Source of the DNA: an uncultured Eubacteriales bacterium
GTDB lineage: Bacteria > Bacillota > Clostridia > Oscillospirales > Oscillospiraceae
DNA length: 21,972 nt
Reading direction: 5' to 3'
Assembly (NCBI GenBank): GCA_900549645.1
Contig: URPD01000031.1
Location: 1-21,972 of the forward strand
The notes below the pieces were generated by a model. It was not told the origin of the DNA. It saw only the letters and a program-made list of their open reading frames with translations, and searched no databases. Position 1 is the first letter of the stretch. The number at the start of each line of letters is the position of its first letter. Below, one piece after another: positions 1-7,317 of the stretch. Both the position numbers and the translations under genes were made by a program.

Positions 1-445
1 CTTCGACGTGCAGCTTGCGATGGCGGTGTGCGAACGCCTTGGCTGGACGCTGCAGATCCAGCCGATAGAGAAGGAGAACGTGTATGTCGAGTTGTCCTCC
101 GGCAATATCGACTGTGCTTGGGGCGGCATCGCGCTCGACCAGAAGGAGATAGACGCCGGGAAGTACACGCAGTACGGCCCCTACGTGAGCAACAATATCG
201 TGGTTGCCGGGCGCAACGGCTCCATGGTATGGAACAAGCTCAAGCTCGGCGGGCGCACCATGGCCATGTGCTCCACGGAGGAGGCTATGTCCGCGCTGGA
301 AACTGACCCGAAGCTCGCAAAGCGCCTTGGGCAGATAATCCGCCTTGCGGGCGGAACGATGGAGTGCTTCGAGTATATGTACTCCGGCAAATGCGACGTC
401 GTTTTGACCGACAGCACCGCGCTGTATTATTATAATTGCCATTGA
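1..445 (+). pseudogene. Amino-acid ABC transporter substrate-binding protein (SBP family 3), 5' end outside window, 3' end apparently truncated
   Basis: The reading frame enters the window already open (F-D-V-Q-L-A at bases 2-19) and ends with TGA at 443-445. It matches bacterial extracellular solute-binding protein family 3, which captures polar amino acids outside the cell for an ABC importer. Family-like stretches are FDVQLAMAVCERLGW near the start, a middle block at ELSSGNIDCAWGG, and VLTDSTALYYYN near the end. In intact members the segment after this last motif continues for roughly 50-60 residues forming the end of lobe I; here the protein stops two residues later (CH). No continuation is found in the other frames downstream, where the sequence changes abruptly to hairpin-rich non-coding DNA. 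I therefore infer loss of the 3' end by insertion or deletion. No permease or ATPase gene follows. Family call is firm; pseudogene status is moderately sure. Confidence 0.65.
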
Positions 446-635
446 TTCACTGCAAAGCAACGGCTTTGCAGTGAGAAAGCTTCCCTCCGACTCGCGCATT
501 TTTGACCGCTGGCGGCCAAAAATACACTCTCTCCGCGCAAAGTGTTTTTCGTGACGTACATGCCGCCGCGAAAAACGGATTTGAATTTATTTTTTCGCTG
601 CGGCGAAAAAACTCTGCGAGGCTTAGCAAACATCT
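446..635. repeat. Hairpin-rich non-coding tract after the truncated binding-protein gene
   Basis: About 190 bases with no credible gene but several strong inverted repeats. There is an 11-bp perfect stem at 448-458/463-473 (CACTGCAAAGC, loop aacg). A second pair is GTTTTTCG at 544-551 with CGAAAAAC at 569-576. A third is TTTTTCGC at 591-598 with GCGAAAAA at 603-610. The tract starts exactly where homology to the binding protein ends and stops at the first copy of the duplicated terminator hairpin. It resembles an intergenic repeat element or remnant; identity unknown. Confidence 0.45.
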
Positions 636-658
636 TATCGGGCGGATTCCGCCCGATT
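636..658 (+). repeat. Duplicated terminator hairpin, left copy (target-site duplication of element copy 1)
   Basis: A 23-bp sequence with a 9-bp perfect stem (ATCGGGCGG, loop ATT, CCGCCCGAT). It is repeated exactly at 819-841. This left copy lacks the long T run and is followed immediately by the 160-bp element; the right copy keeps the T run. Confidence 0.85.
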
Positions 659-818
659 CAAGGCGTCGACAAAGTTCGACGCCTTGAAAACTTATTCAGG
701 AGTATTCAAAAACACTCCTGAATAAGCTCGGATTGAACGCAGAAAGGGGACTCCCGTCCCCTCTCTGCACTCTCCCCATGCAATTCTATACATTGCCGAC
801 AGCTTTGTCTACAGGCTG
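659..818 (+). mobile_element. 160-bp terminator-inserted repeat element, copy 1
   Basis: Identical at all 160 positions to the reverse complement of 15180-15339. It has no coding capacity worth the name. Inside are a stem CAAGGCGTCGA/TCGACGCCTTG (659-669/676-686, loop 6 nt), a 13-bp stem CTTATTCAGGAGT/ACTCCTGAATAAG (691-703/714-726), and a GC-rich stem at 739-751/756-768 with one mismatch. The two ends are imperfect terminal inverted repeats: read inward, both begin CA and share GT-N-GACAAAG at positions 7-16. Flanked by exact 23-bp direct repeats of a terminator hairpin. I interpret it as a MITE-like non-autonomous element; the mobilising enzyme is not in the window. Confidence 0.8.
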
Positions 819-846
819 TATCGGGCGGATTCCGCCCGATTTTTTT
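819..846 (+). terminator. Intrinsic terminator directly upstream of the dipeptidase RBS (right copy of duplication)
   Basis: Stem ATCGGGCGG (820-828), loop ATT, CCGCCCGAT (832-840), then a run of T through 846. It repeats 636-658. The T run ends only 15 bases before the ATG at 862, so the GGAGG of the dipeptidase gene follows at once. It either ends transcription from the left, leaving little room for a downstream promoter, or acts as an attenuator for the gene behind it. Confidence 0.75.
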
Positions 847-861
847 AAACGGAGGGATTTT

Positions 862-1566
862 ATGAAGAGATTTCTTGCCGCGCTCATGGCCGCTGTGCTG
901 GCGCCCGCGCTCTGCGCATGCGGGGCGGATGCGCCCGCCGAGACCGCACCGCCGGTGACGGCCGAACCGACCGCATCGCCGACGCCGGTTCCGACCGTCG
1001 CTGTTGAAACGCCGACGCCCGAACCGGAGGACACGGCGCTTGTGCGTGTGCGGGATTATATTCCGGACATCTGGGTCGACCTGCGCTACGCCGGGGAGGA
1101 TAATTTCACCGGGGCGGCGATATACGATTTCAGCGACGCGTACCTGCGCTACGGCACGGTGCGGAAGCTTGCCGCGGTGCAGGAGACACTGCGCGGCGAG
1201 GGGCTGAGTCTGCTTATCTGGGATGCGTACCGCCCGCAGTACGCGCAGCGGCTGCTGTGGGAGCGCTGCCCTGACCCGAACTTCGTCGCAGATCCCGACA
1301 TCGGCGGCTCAAAGCATTCGAGCGGCGGCACGGTGGATATTACGCTCTGTACTTCCGACGGCGCGTCCGTAGAGATGCCGTCCGGGTTTGACGAATTTTC
1401 GGCGCTGGCCGACCGCGACTATTCGGACGTGAGCGCCGGGGCCGCCGCGAACGCGGAGAAGCTGGAGCGGCTGATGGACGCGGCGGGCTTTGACGGGTAT
1501 TATGCCGAGTGGTGGCATTATACCGACCGCGCCGGGTACGAGATAGAGGATATGGCGATAGGGTGA
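862..1566 (+). CDS. VanX-like D-alanyl-D-alanine dipeptidase, lipoprotein (peptidase family M15D)
   Basis: Predicted zinc D,D-dipeptidase anchored outside the membrane, 234 residues. The start at 862 is chosen because GGAGG lies 8 bases upstream and the protein then begins with a proper lipoprotein signal (MKRFLAALMAAVLAPALCAC) with lipobox L-C-A-C, acylated Cys about residue 20. A Pro/Thr/Ala-rich linker of about 40 residues follows. The catalytic domain shows WVDLRYA, the DAYRP arginine (about R124), the zinc motif SKHSSGGTVD (H152, D159) and EWWHY (general base E216, zinc ligand H219), matching the S-x-H-x6-D and E-x-x-H pattern of VanX/DdpX. Likely role is cleavage of D-Ala-D-Ala for cell-wall turnover. 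No vanH, vanA or vanRS genes are nearby, so vancomycin resistance is not implied. A terminator hairpin sits just before the RBS. Confidence 0.88.
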   Translation: MKRFLAALMAAVLAPALCACGADAPAETAPPVTAEPTASPTPVPTVAVETPTPEPEDTALVRVRDYIPDIWVDLRYAGEDNFTGAAIYDFSDAYLRYGTVRKLAAVQETLRGEGLSLLIWDAYRPQYAQRLLWERCPDPNFVADPDIGGSKHSSGGTVDITLCTSDGASVEMPSGFDEFSALADRDYSDVSAGAAANAEKLERLMDAAGFDGYYAEWWHYTDRAGYEIEDMAIG

Positions 1567-2051
1567 GATGAGTGTCCTCAACCATCATCGTAGGGGACGG
1601 CCTCTGTGGCAATCCGTATCCCCTATACACGACGTGAAAACGTACAGCTGTCTCAAGGAGAAACGGATTGCCACGTCGCTTCGCTCCTCGCAATGACAGG
1701 GTGCTTTTAGACCGCTTTCTCTTTCCTCCTCTGCTCTAGGCTCCACTCTGGCGACCCCTTCGGCACTTCGTGCCACTTCCCCTAGAAGGGGCAGCGCTTC
1801 GCGGCAAAGATTCGCCCTTGGCGCCCCTCTTAGGTAGCGAAGCGGCGGCGCGGTAGTGAATGACATGCCGGGGGCATGTCAGAGCCGCAGCGAGACGCAG
1901 TCAGCCGCAAGGCTGACTGAGGGGTCGCCAGTCTATTGTCCATTGCCAATGGGCAAAAGAAACCGCGCACCACAAGTCACATCGTCCGGGACAGCGCGGT
2001 GCCGTCCCACAAATTACGAGCCGGGTCGTTTCGACGGTCCGGTTTTTCCTG
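1567..2051. repeat. Non-coding intergenic region with dispersed-repeat sequence
   Basis: About 485 bases with no supported gene. It contains an inverted pair GTGGCAATCCGT (1606-1617) and ACGGATTGCCAC (1663-1674), then CGTCGCTTCGCTCCTCGCAATGACA-type sequence that, from memory, recurs between genes in gut Clostridia and gives spurious peptides such as CHCEERSDVAI on the opposite strand. Other pairs are TGGCGACCCC (1749-1758) with GGGGTCGCCA (1921-1930), GACATGCC/GGCATGTC (1862-1869/1873-1880) and CAGTCAGCC/GGCTGACTG (1898-1906/1911-1919). The methyltransferase promoter begins at its right end. Recognition as a dispersed repeat family is from memory, not from a search. Confidence 0.55.
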
Positions 2052-2080
2052 TTGACCGATTGTAATAAAAGTGATAAAAT
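2052..2080 (+). promoter_or_regulatory. Sigma-A-type promoter for the methyltransferase gene
   Basis: TTGACC at 2052-2057, a 17-base spacer, and TAAAAT at 2075-2080, giving a start point near 2087. It lies upstream of the ATG at 2137 and overlaps the longer possible start at 2071, which argues against that start. Confidence 0.65.
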
Positions 2081-2136
2081 ATTATGTCTTAAAATGGGTT
2101 AATTATGTAAAGGCAAGAAACTACGGGAGAAACGGT

Positions 2137-2997
2137 ATGTGGCTTTCTGATAAATGGCAGGATTTTGAACTGCTCGACTGCTCCAAGGGCGAAAAGCTGG
2201 AGCGCTGGGGCAGATACTATCTCGTGCGTCCCGATCCGCAGGCGATATGGGACACGCCCCGCCGCAACAGGCACTGGAACGACCGCGACGCGCGCTATCG
2301 CCGCAGCGAAACGGGCGGCGGCAGCTGGGATAAGGGCGGCCTGCCCGCAAACTGGCAGATACACTACGGCGAGTTGACCTTCAACGTCAAGCCCATGAAC
2401 TTCAAGCATACCGGACTTTTCCCCGAACAGGCCGCGAACTGGGACTGGGCGATGGCGAAGATCCGCGCGGCGGGACGCCCCATAAGCGTCCTCAATCTCT
2501 TCGGCTACACCGGCGCGGCGACAGTCGCCTGCGCGAAGGCCGGGGCGCAGGTCTGCCATGTTGACGCTGCAAAGGGCATGGTCGCGTGGGGCAAGGAAAA
2601 CGCCGCTTCATCCGGCCTCGCCGACGCGCCGATACGCTGGATAGTTGACGACTGCGGGAAATTCGTCGAGCGCGAGATACGCCGCGGCCGCCGCTATGAC
2701 GCGATAATCATGGACCCGCCGTCCTACGGGCGCGGCCCCGGCGGCGAAGTGTGGAAGCTGGAACAAAACCTCTGGCCGTTCGTGTCGCTCTGCGCGGGCG
2801 TGCTGAGCGACGATCCGCTCTTCGTCATCATAAATTCCTATACGACGGGGCTTTCCGCCTCCGTCCTCAGCTACGTCACCGAGAGCATCTTCACGAAGAA
2901 ATTCGGCGGCCGGTCGGACAGTCAGGAGCTTGGACTCCCCGTGACCGACAGCGGCCTGTATCTCCCCTGCGGCGCAACCTGCCGCTGGGAGCGGTGA
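2137..2997 (+). CDS. Class I SAM-dependent methyltransferase, RlmI/RlmK-like (COG1092 type) without PUA domain
   Basis: Predicted RNA (probably 23S rRNA cytosine-5) methyltransferase of 286 residues. The start at 2137 is supported by GGGAG seven bases upstream and by a promoter whose -10 box overlaps the alternative start at 2071. The N-terminal third (WGRYYLVRPDPQAIWD) resembles the substrate-binding part of this family. The SAM site is VLNLFGYTGAATVACAKAGA with acidic VDAAKGM next. The catalytic/target-base motif is DAIIMDPPSYGRG (DPPS). Intact RlmI proteins carry an N-terminal PUA domain; none is visible here, as in many Firmicutes homologues. It stands alone with its own promoter, 42 bases before ecfA1. 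Exact rRNA target is not deducible from sequence. Confidence 0.8.
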   Translation: MWLSDKWQDFELLDCSKGEKLERWGRYYLVRPDPQAIWDTPRRNRHWNDRDARYRRSETGGGSWDKGGLPANWQIHYGELTFNVKPMNFKHTGLFPEQAANWDWAMAKIRAAGRPISVLNLFGYTGAATVACAKAGAQVCHVDAAKGMVAWGKENAASSGLADAPIRWIVDDCGKFVEREIRRGRRYDAIIMDPPSYGRGPGGEVWKLEQNLWPFVSLCAGVLSDDPLFVIINSYTTGLSASVLSYVTESIFTKKFGGRSDSQELGLPVTDSGLYLPCGATCRWER

Positions 2998-3039
2998 TTT
3001 TCCTGCATTAATACCCGCATTTCGGAGAATATTTATTAT

Positions 3040-3885
3040 ATGAACATAATCAGCTTCAAAAATGTGCATTTCACCTACCCCGGCGACGATCAGGAGAGCC
3101 TGTGCGGCATCGACCTTGATATCGCCGCGGGCAGCTTTGTCGCCGTGCTGGGGCACAACGGCTCCGGCAAATCGACGCTTGCAAAGCATATGAACGCCAT
3201 TCTCGTCCCGGACGAGGGGCAGGTGCTCATCGACGGCATCGACACCGCCGACGAGGAGCGCGTCATCGACGTGCGCCGCACCGTGGGCATGGTGTTCCAG
3301 AACCCCGACAACCAGATAGTCGCAAATGTTGTGGAGGACGACGTGGCCTTCGCGCCCGAAAACCTCGGCGTCCCGCCCGAAGAGATACGCAGGCGCGTTG
3401 ACGAGGCGCTGAAGCAGGTGGACATGTACGATTTCCGTATGCATGCGCCGCACCTCCTGTCCGGCGGGCAGAAGCAGCGCGTCGCCATAGCGGGCGTCAT
3501 CGCAATGCAGCCGCGCATAATCGTCCTCGACGAGCCGACCGCAATGCTCGACCCGCAGGGGCGCGCCGAGGTCATCGGCACAATAACGAAGCTCTGCCGC
3601 GAAAACGGCATGACCGTGGTGCTGATAACGCATCATATGGACGAGTGCGTCGGAGCCGACAGGCTCATCGTCATGTCAAACGGGCACATCGTCGCCGACG
3701 GCACGCCGAAGTACGTGTTCGCCGACGTTGCGCTGATGGATCGTGAGGGGCTGTCCGTCCCCGCAACGGTGCGGCTCGTGCACGAGCTGCGCGATGCCGG
3801 ATGGGCGTTGCCGGAGGATGAGCTGGACGTCGAGGACTGCGCCGCCGAGCTGGCAGATTTCATAAAGAGGAAAGAAAATGGCTGA
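3040..3885 (+). CDS. ecfA1: ECF transporter ATPase EcfA1
   Basis: Energy-coupling factor ATPase of 281 residues, one half of the heterodimer that drives vitamin or metal uptake through exchangeable S components. Visible motifs are Walker A GHNGSGKST (38-46), Q-loop VFQNPDNQ (Q87), ABC signature LSGGQ (140-144), Walker B IIVLDEPT (160-167) and the H-loop histidine in LITHHMD (about 198). The extended C-terminal part with LVHELRDAGW is typical of the EcfA family. GGAG lies 11 bases before the ATG. The reading frame overlaps the next gene by 8 bases, indicating translational coupling. First gene of an ecfA1-ecfA2-ecfT-truA block, a conserved Firmicutes order. Confidence 0.95.
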   Translation: MNIISFKNVHFTYPGDDQESLCGIDLDIAAGSFVAVLGHNGSGKSTLAKHMNAILVPDEGQVLIDGIDTADEERVIDVRRTVGMVFQNPDNQIVANVVEDDVAFAPENLGVPPEEIRRRVDEALKQVDMYDFRMHAPHLLSGGQKQRVAIAGVIAMQPRIIVLDEPTAMLDPQGRAEVIGTITKLCRENGMTVVLITHHMDECVGADRLIVMSNGHIVADGTPKYVFADVALMDREGLSVPATVRLVHELRDAGWALPEDELDVEDCAAELADFIKRKENG

Positions 3886-4738
3886 TATTACCGTGGAGAG
3901 CCTGAGCCATGTATATAGCGAGGGCACCCCGTTTCGCAGAGTTGCGATAGAAGATATAAACATAAGCATTCCGCACGGGCAGTTTGTCGGCATCATCGGG
4001 CACACCGGAAGCGGCAAATCGACCTTTACCCAGCACCTCAACGCCCTGCTTCAGCCGACAACGGGCAGAGTGCTCGTCGGCGGGCAGGACATAAACGCCG
4101 ACAAGATAAGCCGCCGCAACGTCAAATGGCAGGTCGGCCTCGTGTTCCAGTACCCGGAGCACCAGCTGTTTGAGGAGACCGTGTATCAGGACATCGCCTT
4201 CGGCCCGCGCAACATGAAGCTCAGCGACAGCGAGGTCGACGAGCGGGTACGCGAGGCGGCGGACTTCGTCGGCGTGGACGAGAAGCTGTTCGACGGCTCG
4301 CCGCTGGAGCTGTCCGGCGGACAGAAGCGCCGCGTCGCCATTGCGGGCGTTATCGCAATGCGTCCGGGAGTGCTGATACTCGACGAGCCGACCGCCGGGC
4401 TTGACCCCGCGGGCTGCCGCCAGATAATGGACAACATCCGCGATTACCGCGAGCGCACCGGCTCGACCGTCATCGTCGTCAGCCACAGCATGGACGACGT
4501 CGCGCGCTTCACGGAGCGGCTGATAGTTTTCGACCACAGCCACGTCGTGATGGACGGAACGCCCGCCGAGGTGTTCTCGCAGCCGGAGAAGCTGTGCAGC
4601 ATCGGCCTTGCCGTCCCGCAGGCGACGCGCATCGCCATGGCGCTGAAGGCGCGCGGCGTCGCGCTGCCGGAGTCGATATACACCTATGAGCAGCTGAAAG
4701 CCGCACTGCTGGAGCTGAAGGGGGTGGGCACATGCTGA
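3878..4738 (+). CDS. ecfA2: ECF transporter ATPase EcfA2
   Basis: Second ECF ATPase, 286 residues. Motifs are Walker A GHTGSGKST (41-49), Q-loop VFQYPEHQLF (Q91), signature LSGGQ (145-149), Walker B VLILDEPTAGLDP (DEPT 169-172) and VVSHSMDD (H-loop). The VFQYPEHQLFEETV stretch is characteristic of EcfA2 as opposed to EcfA1 (FQNPDNQ). The start overlaps the ecfA1 end, with the AGAGGAAAG ribosome site inside ecfA1. It ends 7 bases into ecfT, so all three subunits are probably made at a fixed ratio. The protein works at the inner face of the membrane with EcfA1, binding the coupling helices of EcfT. Confidence 0.95.
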   Translation: MADITVESLSHVYSEGTPFRRVAIEDINISIPHGQFVGIIGHTGSGKSTFTQHLNALLQPTTGRVLVGGQDINADKISRRNVKWQVGLVFQYPEHQLFEETVYQDIAFGPRNMKLSDSEVDERVREAADFVGVDEKLFDGSPLELSGGQKRRVAIAGVIAMRPGVLILDEPTAGLDPAGCRQIMDNIRDYRERTGSTVIVVSHSMDDVARFTERLIVFDHSHVVMDGTPAEVFSQPEKLCSIGLAVPQATRIAMALKARGVALPESIYTYEQLKAALLELKGVGTC

Positions 4739-5529
4739 AAGACATCACCCTCGGCCAGTACTTCCCCGGAGACACCATAGTCCACCGGCTCGATGCGCGC
4801 ACGAAGCTGATCCTTGTCGTGCTGTACATCGTCGCGCTGTTCCAGTCGAACGGCTGGGTGTCGTACATCGCGGTGCTGCTGGCGACGGCGGCGTGCATGG
4901 CGCTGTCGCAGATAAAGCCCGCGACGATATTCAAGGGGCTGAAGCCGATGCTGTTCATCATCGCGCTGACTGCCGCGCTGAACATGTTCTACACGCAGGG
5001 CACGCCGATAATCCCCGGCTGGATAATCACTTGGGAGGGCATTGCGCGCTCCGTGAAAATGATCCTGCGCATTGTGCTGCTCATCACCGGCACTTTCCTC
5101 CTGACCTACACTACCAGCCCCATCGCGCTGACCGACGGGCTGGAGCTGCTTCTCAATCCCCTGAAGAAGATCAAGGTTCCCGTGCATGAGATGACGATGA
5201 TGATGAGCATGGCGCTCCGCTTCATCCCGACGCTCATCGAGGAGACGGACAAGATAATGTCCGCGCAGAAGGCGCGCGGCGCGGATTTCGAGACGGGCAG
5301 TCTCATCCAGCGCGCGAAGGCGCTGCTGCCGGTGCTGGTGCCGCTGTTCGTGTCGGCATTCCGCCGGGCGGACGAGCTGGCCGTCGCAATGGAGAGCCGT
5401 TGCTACCACGGCGGCGAAGGGCGCACGAGCATGAAGCAGCCCAAGATGCTCCGGCGCGACTGGGCGGCGCTTATAATCGGCGTCGCGTTCCTCGCGGCGA
5501 TGATAATTATGAAGAAGTTTGGAATTTGA
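4732..5529 (+). CDS. ecfT: ECF transporter transmembrane scaffold EcfT
   Basis: Membrane protein of 265 residues that holds the S component and transmits ATP-driven movement. N-terminal hydrophobic helices are at about 25-58 and 70-85, further ones at 105-128 and 195-210, and a final one at 243-262. The two cytoplasmic coupling motifs, short Ala-Arg-Gly type sequences, are visible: QKARGAD (about 179-185) and MESRCYHGG (220-228). The stretch VDRLDARTKL-like HRLDARTKL (18-26) is also typical. The start overlaps ecfA2. truA begins 4 bases after its stop. No dedicated substrate gene is in the block, so it is probably the shared (group 2) module. Confidence 0.94.
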   Translation: MLKDITLGQYFPGDTIVHRLDARTKLILVVLYIVALFQSNGWVSYIAVLLATAACMALSQIKPATIFKGLKPMLFIIALTAALNMFYTQGTPIIPGWIITWEGIARSVKMILRIVLLITGTFLLTYTTSPIALTDGLELLLNPLKKIKVPVHEMTMMMSMALRFIPTLIEETDKIMSAQKARGADFETGSLIQRAKALLPVLVPLFVSAFRRADELAVAMESRCYHGGEGRTSMKQPKMLRRDWAALIIGVAFLAAMIIMKKFGI

Positions 5530-5533
5530 GCCT

Positions 5534-6304
5534 ATGAAAAACATTGCCCTGCGCCTGCGCTATGACGGCAGCCGCTACCACGGATGGCAGGTGCAGAAAA
5601 ATGCAGTCACCGTGGCGCAGACAATGGAAGAGGCACTGGCGAAGGTCTGCGGCGAGCGGGTGAAGCTCACCGGATGCGGCAGGACGGACGCGGGCGTCCA
5701 CGCACTGCGCTACTGCGCGAATTTCCACAGCGGCTGCACCGTGCCGGTCGACCGGCTGCCGCTCGCGGTGAATTCCCGCCTGCCGGACGATATTGCCGTG
5801 GTCGACGCGGTGGAGGTGCCGGACGATTTCAACGCCATCGGCTCCTGCGTGAAGAAGGAGTACGTCTATAAGATCCTCAACAGCCGCATACCCGACCCGT
5901 TTCTGGCCGACCGCGTGTGCTTCTACCCGCAGCGGCTCGATATCTCGCTGATGCAGGCCGCGGCGCGCGCCTTTGAGGGAACGCACGATTTCAAGGCTGT
6001 CCGCAGTGAGGGTACGCAGACGAAAACGACCGTGCGCACGGTGTACTGGTGCCGCGCCGAGAAGGACGGCGATCTGATAACCGTCTCGATATGCGCGAAC
6101 GGCTTCCTGTACAACATGTGCCGCGCCATGGTCGGCACGATGGTCTACGCATCCTACGGCAAACTTATTCCGGAGGAGATACCGGCGCTGCTTGAAAAGC
6201 GTGACCGGCGGCTCACCGGCCCTACGATGCCGCCGCAGGGGCTGTATCTCAACCGCGTCTGGTACGACGGCGCCGCCGGCACGATGATGGAAAAACTTCC
6301 CTGA
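5534..6304 (+). CDS. truA: tRNA pseudouridine(38-40) synthase TruA
   Basis: Makes pseudouridine at positions 38-40 in the anticodon arm of tRNAs. The protein is 256 residues, normal for the family. The start at 5534 (MKNIALRLRYDGSRYHGWQ) matches the usual TruA N-terminus; an upstream in-frame TTG at 5519 would overlap ecfT and is less likely. The catalytic aspartate is in GCGRTDAGVHA. Other family stretches are NSRLPDDIAV, KEYVYKI and NGFLYNMCRAMVGT. truA directly follows ecfT in many Firmicutes, which matches here. The last codons contain GGAAAAACTTCC, which recurs 25 bases later in the intergenic region. Confidence 0.95.
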   Translation: MKNIALRLRYDGSRYHGWQVQKNAVTVAQTMEEALAKVCGERVKLTGCGRTDAGVHALRYCANFHSGCTVPVDRLPLAVNSRLPDDIAVVDAVEVPDDFNAIGSCVKKEYVYKILNSRIPDPFLADRVCFYPQRLDISLMQAAARAFEGTHDFKAVRSEGTQTKTTVRTVYWCRAEKDGDLITVSICANGFLYNMCRAMVGTMVYASYGKLIPEEIPALLEKRDRRLTGPTMPPQGLYLNRVWYDGAAGTMMEKLP

Positions 6305-6378
6305 TGCATATTGCGTTGGAAAAACTTCCTTAAGATTAATTAGCTATATTTGTTCATAAACTTGTGTTACAATATAAT

Positions 6379-6410
6379 TTACAGAAGAAGCAAATTACAG
6401 AAGAAGCAAA
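6379..6410 (+). repeat. Tandem 16-bp duplication upstream of cvpA-like gene
   Basis: TTACAGAAGAAGCAAA occurs twice head to tail (6379-6394 and 6395-6410). It lies in the AT-rich leader between truA and the CvpA-like gene, just downstream of a possible -10 (TACAAT at 6368-6373) that lacks a clear -35. Probably a slippage product; no function assigned. Confidence 0.7.
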
Positions 6411-6445
6411 GTTGACAATACTTTCAGAAAAGGATGCTGATACAT

Positions 6446-7162
6446 ATGAGAGCTGTCATTGATATAATCCTTCTGGCGATAATCGCCTTGTGTACGTGGG
6501 GCGGCTACAAGCGCGGCCTTATAGGCGGAATCGCGGGGCTGCTGGCCATCGTCATCGCCTTGTTCGGCGGAAGCCTGCTGTCCTCGGCGTATTCCGGCGA
6601 GGTCATCCCCGCGCTGGAGCCGTTCGTGGACGGGTATATTGACTCTCAGCAGAACCGCGACGAGGTGCTTGCAAGCCTCGGCTACGGCGACAGCGACAAG
6701 TCTCTCAACGATATCCTCGCCGAGGATCCCTCCCTGCGCTACGACTATGCCTATGAGTGCATGGAGCGCATCGGGTTCTACGAGAAGCGCTCCGAGGAGA
6801 TGGCAACCAAGACCGTCGCGTATGCCGACAGCGAAAACGTCAGCATGACGGAGGCCGTCGTCGCTGTGCTGTGCAGGACTATAACCCATGTCGGCGGGCT
6901 GATGCTGGCCTTCCTGCTGATACTCATCTTCCTCATCGCCATCGCAAACGTCGGCAACCTGTCGTTCAGGCTGCCGAATATGGAGACGCTTGATGAGATA
7001 GGCGGCGCGGTGCTGGGCTTTGTGAAGGGCTTCATCTACTGCGTGCTGCTGTGCTGGGTGCTCAGCTTCTTCGGCCTTATCATCGGCAAGGGCACCATGA
7101 GCGACACCGTGCTCGGCCGCTTCTTCCTCGCCTTTGAGTTTATCACCAAGGGGCTGATGTGA
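6446..7162 (+). CDS. CvpA-family membrane protein
   Basis: A 238-residue membrane protein of the CvpA (colicin V production) family. The N-terminus MRAVIDIILLAIIALCTWGGYKRG is the family hallmark: a hydrophobic helix followed by GxxRG. Helices are at about 3-18, 24-46, 150-170 and 190-213. The stretch 50-145 between helices 2 and 3 is hydrophilic and acidic, longer than in the smallest family members and probably extracytoplasmic. EIGGAVLGFVKGFIYCVL is the conserved second half. The start at 6446 is preferred over 6434 because AAAGGA at 6428-6433 would touch the earlier ATG. The biochemical function of CvpA proteins is not well defined; roles in secretion or envelope integrity are reported for the family. 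Stands alone between truA and clpE. Confidence 0.82.
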   Translation: MRAVIDIILLAIIALCTWGGYKRGLIGGIAGLLAIVIALFGGSLLSSAYSGEVIPALEPFVDGYIDSQQNRDEVLASLGYGDSDKSLNDILAEDPSLRYDYAYECMERIGFYEKRSEEMATKTVAYADSENVSMTEAVVAVLCRTITHVGGLMLAFLLILIFLIAIANVGNLSFRLPNMETLDEIGGAVLGFVKGFIYCVLLCWVLSFFGLIIGKGTMSDTVLGRFFLAFEFITKGLM

Positions 7163-7194
7163 CGCCCCGCGGCTTCCGCCGGGAAGCCGAAACC

Positions 7195-7317
7195 CTATTT
7201 AGTATCGGTTGACAAGGGAAAACACGGTTTTGGCGGGCAGAAATGCACCCATACTTCTTCAAAGTCCTTGACAATACGGAGAGTATTCTCTTCGGCCTTT
7301 TCATCGTATGGCCACAT
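7195..7317 (-). CDS. Possible 40-residue small protein or gene remnant
   Basis: On the minus strand an ATG at 7317 is preceded by GGAG with 5-base spacing and opens a frame of 40 residues ending in TAG at 7195. The peptide begins MWPYDEKAEENTLRIVKDFE and has a protein-like composition: a charged helix-forming first half, then a Cys/Pro-rich end. The frame remains open upstream of the ATG for over 20 codons, so it could also be the 3' remnant of a larger gene. It lies almost wholly between the arms of an inverted repeat. I do not recognise the family. Low confidence that it is expressed. Confidence 0.25.
   Translation of the reverse strand: MWPYDEKAEENTLRIVKDFEEVWVHFCPPKPCFPLSTDTK

Noticed and set aside
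446..841. CRISPR array
   Set aside because: The repeats are two copies flanking one element plus diverse hairpins, with no regular repeat-spacer pattern.
733..861. Longer N-terminal start of the dipeptidase at 733
   Set aside because: It would translate the 160-bp element and the terminator; the RBS and lipoprotein signal place the start at 862.
862..1566. Vancomycin-resistance gene cluster
   Set aside because: Only a VanX-like peptidase is present, as a lipoprotein; there is no ligase, dehydrogenase or two-component system nearby.
2608..3636. Minus-strand frame of 342 codons across the methyltransferase and ecfA1
   Set aside because: Spans two well-supported plus-strand genes and an intergenic gap; no motif.
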